Shown here: in pieces, positions 33,116-45,553 of the stretch
Position numbering within the stretch: position 1 is the stretch's first letter
How the letters are laid out: every line of letters starts with the position of its first letter
NCBI GenBank assembly: GCA_030374765.1
Contig: JARGXX010000129.1
Location: 372,001-436,000, forward strand
Length of the DNA stretch: 64,000 nucleotides
Direction of reading: 5' to 3'
Source of the DNA: Agarophyton chilense
Taxonomy: Eukaryota; Rhodophyta; Florideophyceae; Gracilariales; Gracilariaceae
The notes under the pieces: generated by a model
The model's database searches: none
What the model saw: the letters and a program-made list of their open reading frames with translations, nothing else
What the model was told of the DNA's origin: nothing
Position numbers and translations under genes: made by a program

Positions 33116-33430
33116 ATGCCAACCATTGGTGCTAGAACGGACACGTGGCACGTTCGGCCACCCGTCGACCATTCCGAGTTGTATTGTGCAGCGCAATCCC
33201 GCAATCTCGGCACGAGCTTAACACATAAGGCGTTGCCGACGTACGGCATTCTGACCAATAAGAATGCTGGCCTCAACATGTGGTACTCTGCAAAACAATT
33301 GGTGCATGAACAAATCGCCATTACGTCAGGCGGCCAGATACCTGAGGCGGTTCAGAAATGGCAAATCATACCAGTACGTCAAATATTGGCGCCAAATAGC
33401 GCAACGAAATCTCTGTTCCTCCAAGACTAG
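33116..33430 (+). CDS. candidate small protein, 104 aa, repeated segment
   Basis: It starts at ATG 33116 (MPTIGARTDTWHVRPP). No domain is known to me. Its middle (LTNKNAGLNM) recurs in the same frame near 63,050, upstream of eIF2-gamma. There the differing bases within TNKNAG are silent (AAG/AAA, AAT/AAC), which hints at past coding. An overlapping frame at 32,967-33,221 starts earlier in the same presumed transcript and is an alternative. It could be part of an unclassified mobile element. Confidence 0.3.
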   Translation: MPTIGARTDTWHVRPPVDHSELYCAAQSRNLGTSLTHKALPTYGILTNKNAGLNMWYSAKQLVHEQIAITSGGQIPEAVQKWQIIPVRQILAPNSATKSLFLQD

Positions 33431-34053
33431 ATGCAAAAGCGTAGCACCATTTCACACTAACAACTTTTCTCCAACATACAACTTCAAACAAAATTCCTTC
33501 CAATTGTCTACAGTCAACGTAGTGTTTTGCACGAGTTCTGTAAAGCAAATCGATAAGTTCGGACATAAATTCAATCGTCGCTGTTAATTAAATCCACGAA
33601 ATAAAAAAAGTCGGCATCATTTACACGGAGTCTCACAACAAGAGAAAGTTTTATTTTTCTTGCGAATCTTTGCGCTTTAGATGAAATGTACCCCACAGAT
33701 ATCTTAGTAATAATTTAAATATAAACCACCGTTCAATATACCGACAACGATTTTTTTACTCAACGCGGATCCAATGTAAGAGATCTTCTGTTAAAGCTCT
33801 CTAACGCACCTATCAGAACTCATTATTGCCGCCCAGTGTTACCTTATAACTAAAATTCGTTCCCATTGTGCGTCATGTGGGCTACGGTCAACTTTAGTAA
33901 TTTTGTGCCGCAGCATTAAGCCCAATTTTGATCTAGTAAAACGTTACCAACGGGGTTCGTTTCATCACAAAACAACACGCTTACGAAAAAAGCAGAATGT
34001 TGCACGAATAAGCGATTTTCGAAACAAAAAGTGGTGTCATTCTGTATCATTGA

Positions 34054-34089
<36 letters not shown>

Positions 34090-34724
34090 CAAAGCAAATG
34101 ATTAAAACGTTTCAAAGCCGATACAAGTCATTTTGTGGTATAGACTAAACCAGTAAAGTGGGTGTAAGATCTGTCCGTTCTAGGACACACACGTTCGTTT
34201 CGACCGAAGAAGCGGAGATTCAAAATAACCGTAAGGTGTGGATGCACCAGTCACGAAAAGATACAACGAGAACGGCGGACAAACTAAGACCATGTTGGTA
34301 GACACTGATGTACAGCGCAAGGGGGTCTGAAAACCCGTTTTGACACTATACTTATCTTTTTCGGTTGACTTTAGAAATCATAAGAGGTTTAAGTAGTGTA
34401 ATAGATGCTTTTATTTACAATAGTCACCGGGGTTTTCATGTTTGGTGAAGATATATATCTAACCGGCCACCCAACCTAACGTGGCGCTGTTTCCCATGTA
34501 GCAACACAAAGGGACTCTCGAAGTGCGCCTCCGGATCCACATAATTCTATCTATCTAATAGTAAATTATCTAAAAGCTTAACTAATTGCTAACGTAACCA
34601 CTGTAGTACACGGCACCTGCTGGAAAACATCCAGGTCCAACAAGTGGCATCATTACTTTCTTGGTGTAGCTCACTACATTATAGATAATCGTTTCAGCGA
34701 CATCCAAGCCCTGTGGCTGTGAGT
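33431..34724. other. AT-rich interval before the retrotransposon
   Basis: No gene. It holds a TA microsatellite near 34,050-34,090, and ends at the left LTR. I see no gag-like sequence on this side. Confidence 0.45.
34048..34092. repeat. TA dinucleotide microsatellite
   Basis: An imperfect then perfect run of alternating T and A. Confidence 0.85.
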
Positions 34725-35638
34725 TGTAGAGCAACGCCCAGTTAGGGGATACTTGAAGATGCAACTCATAGAATGAGGATTGAACCCTCCGAGGGTTATG
34801 ATTATGATCCCCTCTAAGGTGTGCTGAGGTGGCACTGTTTTCTGGTTAGAATTCGCCTATAAAGGAAAATTCGGATGGCCCATGGTTGGATTGGCCCCGT
34901 GATACACGTGGCTTAATTTTGGCACCGAATTTCGGATATTTGTGGAACGTTGGACTTTTGGGCCCTGGCAGTTGGATCTCCACGTGTATGGCCCTGAGCA
35001 GGTGTGCACTACTGTAGAGTTTAGTTAGTGGGCCCTACTTAGGGAGATGAAATCTGACAGTCCGAAGCTCAAAGTAAGTGGTAACCAAGGTTGGTCTTCG
35101 ATACCTTTAGAGGTTCTTCGTCGCCATCGTTTCGGCCTTACAACCCGGAACGGGCTCTGGTTAGCAACGTCTGCGTAGGGACACGACTCCACTTGGAGAG
35201 TGCCCACGTTTGGGTTCCGTGCAACCACCCCCTCGGGACCGCTCAGACGACCTGCGTGCACGATACCCCGTGGGGGTTCTGCTTACTTGTTGCGTGCTTT
35301 TTGTGTTTCCTTTCGAGGACAGGTTTTTGCCCCTGTATTGGGTTTCTTTTGTTGTTTCGCCCCTTTTCTGGTTCTCGGGTCAGGTGCCTGTTAGTGCCCG
35401 ACCCTCGCCCCGTTTTTCCTCTTCGCCGGATTTTCCCCCATTCTTTGGGATACCCATACCCATTCCCGATCCAACGGTTTCTACCCCTCACCTCCGTCGG
35501 TACTGCCGGAATCCCCTGTGGGAGTTACACCCCACACTACGGGTGGAACGGAGGGCTCTGTCTCTGAGTCTGCCTCCCCCAGGGAGCAAGGCTTCGAACA
35601 CCTTGAGAGCACTTCCCGTCGCCGGGTTTTGCTCCACA
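34725..35638 (+). repeat. left LTR, 914 bp
   Basis: Begins TGTAGAGCAACG and ends CTCCACA; the same block recurs at 45,554. A TATA-like CCTATAAAGG near 34,857 could serve as promoter. Confidence 0.93.
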
Positions 35639-35865
35639 AGTGGTCTCCCGACTTAGAATCCGTTCTCGGACTTTTGGGTTGGTCATCCACGTGTTGGAAT
35701 ATCTCTTGGAAGAGGAAGCACCGTCGTAAAGATTTGTTGTAGTGGTCCCCTTTGGAAAGGGTGGAATTGGTTTTTATTTTTGTTTTGTGTTACGTCATCC
35801 GTTCTCCGGGAATCTCGTGATCGAATTTCATCGTTACCCCGAATCGTCGGTGTCGTGTCTGCAGC

Positions 35866-37896
35866 ATGTCGCCGCCTACCCGTGGTTCCAGGACTGGATC
35901 GAACCGTCAAGTGGATTCAGTGCCTCCGGCCCCGCCTAGGTCGAGGAGCTCAATTCCCGAAGGTCGGAACGATTCCGGTATCGATCCGGACACTCCGAGA
36001 GCACCCTCAGTGGTTTCAGGTCCTCGAGAGGTCGTGGCTGTGGGCCCAGCTCCAGTGGTGGAGACCCCCTCAGCAGCACCCCGAAGTCGGGCCGACCCTG
36101 AATTACAGCGCCTGGAGACTCGAATCGATATCGCCAACGCGGCTCACGTCGAGCTCCTTCAGAAGGTTACTACCCTCCGCCTCAAGGTGGAGGACGCCCC
36201 GGTGCGGGGAGTCGCCGATGACCTTCGTACCCTGAGGAGGGATGTGAACTCCCTTTTGGAAAGCTTTGGTACCCCTGGGGTCTTTATCCAGGAGTACCGT
36301 AGCCTCGTGGAAGAACACCGCGTGCAAGCGGAACGCTTCCGAGCTCGGCTGGACACCCTCGAGGCCATTATCCGTATGGACGGAGACGCAGAAGCCTCGA
36401 AGGATAAACCCGACGTTTGGGAAGACGAAGAACACCGCTCCGCTAAACGGGACCGCCGCAAGTCCAAGAAGAGGGTTCACCTCCAAGAGGATTTATCGGA
36501 TTCCGATCCCAATCGCTCGCCATCGAGTTCGTCCTCCGAATCTTCGGATAGTGAAGATGAACGCCGGTCATCCCGGGCAACTCGGTCGAAGGCTACTTAC
36601 ACCTCTCAAGGGGCAATCCGTACCCGGAAGAAGGGTAAGAAACACCTTGGATTAAGGGAGCTGAAGCCGACGAATCCTCTCTATCGGAAGCTGCTATCGT
36701 ACCGCTATTACCGGTTGGATAACCCTTCGGGAGATCGAACATCCCTCGGAACGGGTAAGGTCAAGGACTACATCAAAAGGCTGAGCATCACCCTACAGAA
36801 GAGGGAGTTCACAGGAACAGACCCAATTCTGGTGCTCGATTTTCTTGCGAGGTTCGTCCAGGAGGCTGACATCCTCGGTAGGAGTGAAACGCAAGCGTAT
36901 CTGGCATTACCCTATTTCTTAAAGGGGATGGCTGAAGACCAGTTCAACTCCGTCCGTGGATCATCCCGAGCCTCGGAAGGGGGAGTCACGTGCTGGCCTG
37001 AAGCGGTGCAGTACCTCTTGAGGTCATACGCTACTGGAAATGCGATTCAGGAAGCAATCCTTGCATTAAGGGATACGCGGCAGAACCCGATGGAAACCGA
37101 AACGGTGTATTCAACTCGCTTGAATAAAGCGTTTCACCGATGCGGGAATGTATTCCCCGCCTACGAGAGATGTTCCATGTATGTGGATGGTTTAGACCCC
37201 TCGATAAGGGCATTGGTTGCCCGATATCGGGAAGAGAAGCGCAAGCTGACCTACTTGGAACTGGTTCAGTACGCCCAGGCTGAGGGGGATACTCTCCGTG
37301 CCCGGCAGAACCGAAAGAGTCGGCCGACTCGTGCACTCCTCGCCGATGGAGGTAACTCGTCTTTGTCACTCGCAGGAGGCCCTGCCCCTGTGGGGGTCAA
37401 TGATAACATTCACTTCATGGGAAGTAACCCCGAATCTATGGGTACGTCTGAGTTGCCGTCGACATCCGCTCCGACTACGGATGAAGACCCTGCGCTCTAT
37501 ACCCACGGACGGAGGGTGCCAGCCGCATTGCTACCTTTTGCGAATACCGCTGCTCGGTTCTCTCGCCCCGGATGGAGGGATACAGCACCACGTCGCGTGG
37601 ATTCACGTCCACAACCGAACCCGGCAGAGCTGATTTGCTATTTGTGTTACCTCCGTGGTCACAAAGCACCAGACTGCATATTTCCCCTGCGGGAGGGTTC
37701 ACGAATTATCGCTCAGTACGAGGCTCTGACCTCTGAGGAGAAAGCTCGAGTCCCGAGTAGGTCCTATGAGGAACAAAGGATACTCCGAGCTCACATTGCT
37801 GACAGGGATACAGAACTTGTACCCGCGAACGGGGAACAACCGGTCCCCTTCGAGGCAGCTGCACCGAATTCGGTGGGGTCCACTTCGAAAAACTAA
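35866..37896 (+). CDS. gag: chromovirus gag region
   Basis: Retroelement Gag with a coiled, charged N-terminal part, a Ser-rich acidic stretch (SSSSESSDSEDE), a capsid-like retrotransposon-gag domain (ILVLDFLARFVQEADILG ... VTCWPEAVQYLLRSYA) and a CCHC zinc knuckle (CYLCYLRGHKAPDC) near 37,640. It would package element RNA. Pol follows directly. Its closest relative in the window is the degraded gag piece at 46.9-47.7 kb. Confidence 0.9.
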   Translation: MSPPTRGSRTGSNRQVDSVPPAPPRSRSSIPEGRNDSGIDPDTPRAPSVVSGPREVVAVGPAPVVETPSAAPRSRADPELQRLETRIDIANAAHVELLQKVTTLRLKVEDAPVRGVADDLRTLRRDVNSLLESFGTPGVFIQEYRSLVEEHRVQAERFRARLDTLEAIIRMDGDAEASKDKPDVWEDEEHRSAKRDRRKSKKRVHLQEDLSDSDPNRSPSSSSSESSDSEDERRSSRATRSKATYTSQGAIRTRKKGKKHLGLRELKPTNPLYRKLLSYRYYRLDNPSGDRTSLGTGKVKDYIKRLSITLQKREFTGTDPILVLDFLARFVQEADILGRSETQAYLALPYFLKGMAEDQFNSVRGSSRASEGGVTCWPEAVQYLLRSYATGNAIQEAILALRDTRQNPMETETVYSTRLNKAFHRCGNVFPAYERCSMYVDGLDPSIRALVARYREEKRKLTYLELVQYAQAEGDTLRARQNRKSRPTRALLADGGNSSLSLAGGPAPVGVNDNIHFMGSNPESMGTSELPSTSAPTTDEDPALYTHGRRVPAALLPFANTAARFSRPGWRDTAPRRVDSRPQPNPAELICYLCYLRGHKAPDCIFPLREGSRIIAQYEALTSEEKARVPSRSYEEQRILRAHIADRDTELVPANGEQPVPFEAAAPNSVGSTSKN

Positions 37897-37898
37897 AC

Positions 37899-40800
37899 TT
37901 GGGAGTCTCCCCTGCGGGAGGGGCGTCTTTTAAGCCGGAGTTGAAGACGCCCGAGGCGCTCCAGCTTCGCTCCCCAGCTATGACTATCCTTTCAAGGAGA
38001 ACGGCTGACACCGACGTTAACTCGGGATACTTTAGTGTCCTCCGTCGCCCGTGGATACGGTCCCGCAATCTCCGTATTCCGGATCGAGTTATGGTAATGG
38101 CCAAGCGGAATTATAAAGTATTCGCCGACTTCGGCCTGTCCAACCAGTTTATGGTTCGCCAAATATCTGTCCTGGATACAGGAGCCGCTCCTAACTTAAT
38201 TCATGTTGAATTGTTACCCCCGCTGCTCCGGGTTCAAGTTCGTACCGGTCCACGTTTGGATATCGCCGATGGGAACAACAACCCGCTACGGACACTGGGT
38301 ACAATTTCCCTCATGGTGAGGTTAGGCTCCTATCTCGTTCAACTAGAGTTTATTGTATGCAAGTCACTTGCAGCACCAGTCATACTGGGTTGTGACTTTT
38401 GCGACCGCTTCGTGGAAGCCATCCGTCCTCGGAATAGAACTGTGGAACTCGAAGACGGGTCTACGCTCCCAATCGTTCGTAAACCCTTACAGGGAGCAGC
38501 GCGAACACGCGTTCCTCTCCCTGTCGCGCAGGAATCTGTGAAGAAGGACCCGGTGTCTACACGGGTAAAGGTTGCGAAGTCAGTGGCTATCCCGCCAGAA
38601 ACCCAGGTTTGGGTCACAGTTGTTACCAAACAAATTGGTGTGCATGTGGTACAACCGAACCCGTCTCTGTATACGCGGCGTCAACTCGCCCTTGCGAATG
38701 GGGTTGTCTCCGTGGAACCGGATAAACCTTTCAAGGTTTTGGTAGCCAACTTTGGAAAGACAACGCAGCATTTGGTCAAACACCAGATCCTGGGTTCTGT
38801 TCTTCCACACCCGCATGCGGTCGTACCTACAAAGATCTCTATCGCAGAGGTCCTTGGTGTTGCAGACCCTAAGGAGGGGGAGGACACTGCCGAAATCGCG
38901 GAAGACGGTGAGCATACGACTGCAGCTCCACACGCTGAACACTTTAAACCTCAGAAGGTTACGGCCCCTATCACTGGAGCAGACCAGACGGATCCTGTTC
39001 AGGAATTGGAGAAATGGGATCTCAACCATGTACCCGCATCTCATCGGGAGAAGCTGAGGCACATGCTTTGTGAATTTACCCCCATGTGGGATGGTTCCCT
39101 TGGAACTATTGGGATTACAGAACACCGCATCGACTTGTTACCGAACACTCAGCCTATTGCCCAACACCCTAACAGGGCTGGACCGAAAGCTCGGGAAGAG
39201 GAGAAATCTCAGGTGGAGAAGATGCTTAAAGCGGGCGTAATTGAACCTGCCCAGTCCGCTTGGGCCTCACCAGTGGTGTTAGTTCCGAAACCGGATGGAT
39301 CGTGGCGTTTCTGCATCGATTACAGACGCCTGAACGAGGTAACCATTAAGGATGTGTACCCGATCCCTCGGATGGACGAATACATCGACTCCCTTGGGAG
39401 CGCTACTGTTTTCTCTACCCTCGACGCCAATTCGGGCTACTGGCAAGTCCCTATTAGGGAGGAAGATCGAGACAAAACGGCTTTCGTGTGTCATCAAGGA
39501 CTTTTCCGATTCCGGAGGATGCCTTTTGGGTTGACAAATGCCCCCGCAACGTTTCAACGGGCGATAGACATTCTGTTGGCTCCCTTCAAGTGGAGGACGT
39601 GTCTGGTGTATTTAGACGACATTATTGTCTTCTCCAACAACCTGGATGACCACCTCGAACACGTCAGGGACGTAATGAAGATACTCCGCGACGCGGGAAT
39701 CACCTTGAAACTCAAGAAGTGCGAGTTTTTCACCGATTCGGTTAAGTATCTGGGTCATATCATCCGTCCCGGACAGCTTTCAATCGATGAAGTACGAGTG
39801 AAATCCTTGAAGGAAGCAAAACACCCGAAAACTCAAACGGAGTTGCGATCCTTCTTAGGTCTGTGTAACGTGTATCGCCGATTCGTCCCGAACTTTGCGG
39901 ATACTGCCACCCCCCTCAACAGGCTCCTGACGAAGGGACAACCAGCTGAACTGGAACCTTTTGGCGACGCGGAAGCGTCTGCCTTCACGGCACTGGTGAA
40001 TGCCGTAACATCACCGCCAATCTTGGCTCTACCCAATCCTGGGCTCCCTTACGAAGTGGACACCGATGCTAGTGCCAACCAAGTAGGGTGTGCACTGTTC
40101 CAATCCTCTGAGGATGGGGAACGTCACCCTATTGGGTACTGGTCACGTTCCCTGAATGTCCATGAAAGGAACTACTCGGTCTCCGAGAAAGAATGTTTAG
40201 CCGTTGTGTGGGCCTTGGCTACACTTCGCCCCTATCTGATGGGTACTCGTTTCAAAGTCCATACGGACCACGCATGCTTGCGTTGGCTCCTGGAGATCGC
40301 CGAACCCTCGGGCCGCCTTATGCCCTGGCGTCTCCGACTGTCGGAATTCGACTTTGAGATCCTGTACAAGAAAGGGAAGCTGAACGCTCAGGCTGATGCA
40401 CTATCCCGCTTGGGAACCACAGCAGAAACGGAACCCTACGAGGACGATGACATCCCATGTTTTACGGTATCGGACCTCGAGGGAGGAGCTCAACCGCTGA
40501 CGGATGATGTTTGGGACGATATACTCGTCAACGAGAGTCTGGATTCGCCGACCGGCTCTTTTATACCTATCTCTCCAGAGGAGATGATACGCGAGCAACA
40601 GCTCGACCCATTCTGTACACGGATTCGGGCTCGCCTCAACGGAGGATTTCAGCTACCTTTCGAGGACGACGATCAGCGTTACCTAATCAGGACCGTTGGA
40701 CCTCGCCCGAGGATAGTGGTGCCGCATACCCTACAACAGAGGGTATTACACCTCACTCACTATGTGAAGGTTGGCGCCCACCCCGGGGGAAGAAAACTGT

Positions 40801-43286
40801 AACTCACGTTGAGAAGGGACTTTTACTGGCCGGCAATGGCATTCGATTGTTACGCCGTCAGACGGGCCTGCGCCAATTGCGCCAAGAATGACGTCAAACT
40901 TCGGAAGCACTCTAAGAAGTTGACGCTGTTCCCGGCACGGGCTCCACTCGAATTCGTGGCCATAGACATCCTAGGGGTGTTTATCAGGACGCCCCGAGGT
41001 CATCGGTATCTGCTTGTCATTTCTGACAGATTCTCTAAGCTAACGAGAACTGTGCCGCTGAAGCGGATCACCGCCGCTACCGTCGCGCAAGCGTTCGTGA
41101 CCCATTGGGTGTTCGTATATGGACCGCCGGTGCAGTTGTTATCCGACAACGGAGGGCAATTCGCATCAAAGTTCTTTCAGGATGTATGTAGAATCCTTGA
41201 TGTAAGGAATTTATTTGTTACTACGTATCACCCTCAGGGGAATGGCCAGGTGGAGAGGTTTAACCGCACGATACTCAACGCTTTGAGATCGTATGTTGCG
41301 GATCACCCCAAAGATTGGGACTTGTACACAGACGCTATCACGTATGCATACAACACCCAGGTACATCGGGTTACATCCTTATCCCCATTCGAACTGGTAC
41401 TGTCGAGGACACCGCCGCCGGTCGCCATCGAGGCTCAACCGACGCTGTCGACGTACCCGTCACCGGGATTGTACCGAGAAGCCTGGAAGGAGTGGCTTAC
41501 GAAGATGGTGCCGATAGCCCGGAAAGCAATGGACAATGCTCAACGCGCCTACAAGAAGGACTTTGACAATCGGGTTCGCAAACCTCTACCTCAGGTGGAG
41601 CCCGACGACTTCGTCTTCCTTCGAAAGGAATACTACCATCCTGAAAAGGAACGTAGGCACAAGCTTTCGCCAATTGTGGACGGACCCTATCGTGTGGTTT
41701 CTGTAGACCCGGACACGGTGGTATTAGATATCGCTAACCGCCACGAACGGATCTCCAGGGACCGCATCACACGAGCGCCCATCCCAAATGTGGAAGTGGT
41801 GTCGGCACCAACGCCCTCCACAGAGGATGATTCAACGGAAGTTAACCCGTCAGGTGGAGATTCGAACACCCGCCCCGTTATACTGCCGCACCCGGAACGT
41901 GGTTTAACCGACCTACCGGAAACTTCGGATACTCCCGAACCTGAGCCCGCTCCCTCAAGGGCCCAGTCAACGAACTCTTACAGAGTTACTCCCCCACCGG
42001 AGGTAATCAAGCCTCCTGGCTCTCCGCCTAAGGAGGGGGAGGAGGACTTAGTTCCTTTTCAGGACGATATTTCGGCGTCAGCCAGTCGCCCTAACGGGGA
42101 ATCTAGTTCTGGGAGTGAGACGGCGAGCCCGACCGAGCCGGCGACAGAGAAGTCACAACCCCAGCGTATGGGTAGCGACATCACCGCCGACCCAGCCGAG
42201 CAGGACGTCAGAAAAGATGACGAAACCCCACCTAGGGAGAGTCGTGTGGAGAACTCCCCACCCGGAACGCCTACAGAGCCGACGATCACCCGACGCCGCC
42301 GACGAGACACTGAGGTGTCGCACACTCAAACCCCGCTTTCTCGGGAACGAGATGTGTCAGCGGACCCGCACGGGGAAGATCTCAACGACGAGGTTGACCA
42401 AATTTGGCTATTCGTTATGGAATGGGAATTGGAACTCCTATGGAGACACTGGAACCCTCAGGAATGGGAAAGAAATGAGTGAGACCCTTCGGGGACAGCT
42501 CAGGAGAGTGCTAGCGCGTGTCGAAAGCGCCACCCCACATCCGCATATGCAGATTTTCCCGCACAAGGAACGGTCACCCCGCACGGGGCGCCCGTGCATT
42601 TGGGTGGCTCACTTCGAATGGCACCGAGCCAATCAAAAGGCTTTGACGACCAACCGTCGCGCAAACCGCCTCCGTCGCACGGCGCGTTGCACAAGAGCAA
42701 CCTTCGTCCCCGTAGCTCGGGTTGACGTTGAAGTCTTACCCCCCTGAGATCGGAGACGCTACCGCGTCGCGGTTTCTCAATCCTCACGGAATCTTAGAAC
42801 GCAGTTGTTATCGGGAAGATCTCAGCTTTAAGAAGAACCCAAAACTGGGCCGTTTTGAGTCCGTAGACGGAAGTTACAACGTAGTCCACAGGCCACTCGG
42901 CGCCGTTTGGACGAAGTGCTGAGACCCGCTCGCAACACGGAAAAGAACCCACCGCGGTGTGTCTAGACCCTACGTTGACACCCTCAAGGGAACTAGAGCG
43001 TTCCAAGATGAAAGAGAAGCCCGAACAGGGAAAAGTGTACCCGCAGAAATTCGTTATCGATCGCATCGTGCGTCACATCTACACCCCCGAAGGAGAAGTT
43101 CGCTACCAAGTCCGATGGTACGGATTCTCGCCTGATGAGGATACAGTGGAACCCATTGAGCACCTTCCGAGGTCTAAGGTTTCATCCTATCACCGACGCG
43201 CTCGGGTAACCTTGCCTCCAAGTCTGGATCGTGCCCAAGTCGGGGAAGCCACCACGGGAACTGGTGTGGATGCGACCTCGAAGTGA
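37899..43286 (+). CDS. pol: chromovirus pol region: protease, RT, RNase H, integrase, chromodomain
   Basis: Order of parts: aspartic protease (VLDTGAAPN, near 38,170), reverse transcriptase (WRFCIDYRRLN ... VYLDDIIVFS, about 39,180-39,800), RNase H (VDTDASANQVG ... LRPYLMGTRFKVHTDHACL, about 40,050-40,400), integrase with zinc-binding and D,D35E core (LSDNGGQFASKFF, YHPQGNGQVERFNRT, about 40,800-41,450), a GPY/F module (DGPYRVVSVDPDTVVLD, near 41,680), a Pro/Glu-rich spacer, and a chromodomain (VIDRIVRH ... YQVRWYGFSPDEDTVEP, about 43,045-43,190). The chromodomain marks it as a chromovirus that may target chromatin. The region looks largely intact with few breaks. Confidence 0.92.
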
Positions 43287-43615
43287 GGAAGATGTTAGAC
43301 CTCTGAAGAGGAATTGAGAAGAGTATCCCGAAGAACACGTATTGAGAGGGAATGTCTACTGGCCCTCGGCCTAGCGCCGTTACCCGGGGAACACAGCACC
43401 GGTTATCGGGACAGTTTATGATGAAAAAAAATGAAAAAAAGAAGACCCACGAAGTGGAGAAGAAGATTAAGAAGAAGATTGGACCCTAGGAAGGGAAGAA
43501 GATGAAGACGAAGATGAAGCAGATCCTAAGAAGGAAGAAGAAAAGAAGTTATGCAAATATCAGAAGTTTACTATTGTCGCCAAGCTATGGACTCCATAAT
43601 TGCCCGAAGGCGGAA

Positions 43616-45511
43616 CTACGGGAAGCCCGAGGAGGGACCCGCCCCACCGTTGGGATTCTGACCCTGATGGTACGCCGAGGCGAAAGCCAACATCTGGCTC
43701 ACATCCTTCATATCCGGGGGAATCGGAATGCCCGCGTTCACGAGGCCTTGTCGCACACTATCCGCTTGCGGAGTGGCAACTGGCGCCTGCGCAAGGGTGT
43801 TCAAACCCCACCCGGGGGGAGCACATGGACCGCCACCGGATGCACTCGCCGCCGCAGCTGAGGTCGTTCCCACTGGTTGGAAGGGTGCAGATGGCTCCAC
43901 AGGGAGTACTCCACTAGGAGCTGGCATGTCGTTATCCAACGCTGGATCGTCGAGGTCTACTGGAGGCTCGTACTCGTAATCGTCGGTATAAATGAACCCC
44001 GTCGGGTGTCCCACCGGCATCGGTCGAGGCCAGTCAACCAGCGCCCGTGCTTGCGCCGCGCTGATGCGAACCCCTTCGAAGGCATTGTAATAGACCCAGT
44101 TACCGGAGCCCGGATCGTACCGGCCAGGAGACTTGTCTCGCGCGGATCCTTCCCCTGCGGGCTCATTTGCCACTGGAACTCGATCCCATTGGGTGTTGTC
44201 GATCACGTCCAAGATTGGATACAGGTCCTGCACGTTGCTGGCCGAACCCAACGCTGGGACAAGGTTGATCTAACGCATGATGGTCCGTAGCATCGGAGGA
44301 ATATACCAGATACGGAAATGGTCATGAGCATCCCAGAGGAGGTGCGCCGCTACGCGGGCTGCCCACTCGGCTGCAACGAGGGCCCAGTATCCCGAGTTCG
44401 GGTCGTGCATCAAACGAGACCCAATATAGTAGATACATGGGGGCAGTTCAGCAAAGCACCCTCGGGGGACCTCGACCTTACTCCACCAAGCTGGAAGGGG
44501 CACGAATCGCCCAACCTTCGCCGTGTTACGGATACGCTCCAGTTCCACGTGAGGACACGGGACAAGGACCCCGAAACGGGAGCGCGAGCGGCACTCGAAG
44601 CGCACGCGTCGATCGAACCCATACTGGGTAAACTGCCGTTGAAGGTACCTGAATTCAGCCCGAAGGATGGGACGACTCTATTGGAGCATATCTTCTCGGA
44701 GAGGAAAACCCGGTCCGCGGAACTCGGCTTCGGGAAAGGCTGCCAGGTTATCCCTGTAGGAGACCTCACCGTACGTGCGGTAATAGGCGACATCGAACCC
44801 GTACTCCGGGGGAACCAGATGGTCAAAGCGTGACCTCTCCAATCGCTGGTAGGCCAGAGCCGCCATCGCTGCGCGCGCCTTGTCCAGGGACAACCCGCGA
44901 CTGCGGTATAGATACTGAGGCTCTATGGCTACCCGTGCCCTCCAATCGGGAGAACGTACAACCTCAACAGGTAGGCCACCCGGCAATAAGCCGTCCTCCA
45001 CGTAGGAGTCGATGAGCTCATCGTGGCGAACCGCTGTCGGATGGAACCACGGAGCGCGGGATTATATCATCGGATCGCTAAGGGGACTCCATCTTCGAAA
45101 GGATTCGTTTGAGATCCAACCTCTGGAGTTTGCTACCAAGGGCATCGCATGAGCGGAGTTCCACGCCACCGCGTTGATGTCCAAATCCTCCTGAGGATGT
45201 CAGTTGCCCGCCGAGGCGGAAAGTTCCGTACCTGACGGAGCCGCATCCAAACCGGAGAAATATCCACCCTGCTGGGGAGCTTCGTTGTCCGCCGGCGCTG
45301 AGGCCGATGGCCCCGAGAGTGGGTTGAGGACGTATGGGTTCATTCCCTTGAGAGGGTTGGTTGAGACTGCTGTTGCGAGAAGTTGCTTATCGCCGGAAGT
45401 CGGAGAAGTAGGAGAAATTTGTACCGATGCGCCGGTTTTGTGGTGATCCCCAGAAGTGGTGAAGGACCCCATTGGGAGAGCAGTATATATAGCGACCGAA
45501 ACGCGAGACAC
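43616..45511 (-). other. antisense coding-like region inside the retrotransposon
   Basis: On the minus strand one reading frame is open over most of this 1.9-kb stretch, with a few breaks. It codes for a Pro/Gly-rich protein of no family I know, with segments such as YYIGSRLMHDPNSGYWALVAAEWAARV. It lies between the chromodomain and the 3' LTR and runs against gag-pol. Extra antisense frames in this spot are known in some plant gypsy elements (Retand-type). Function unknown. Confidence 0.5.
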
Positions 45512-45540
45512 CCGCGGCTCGGAATGTTCTTCCTCGTCTT

Positions 45541-45553
45541 AAGGAGGGGGAGA
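45541..45553 (+). other. polypurine tract
   Basis: AAGGAGGGGGAGA directly abuts the right LTR, as expected for the plus-strand primer site. Confidence 0.85.

Noticed and set aside
35025-35690. Open frames inside the left LTR, repeated in the right LTR
   Set aside because: They lie in LTR sequence and have no protein features.
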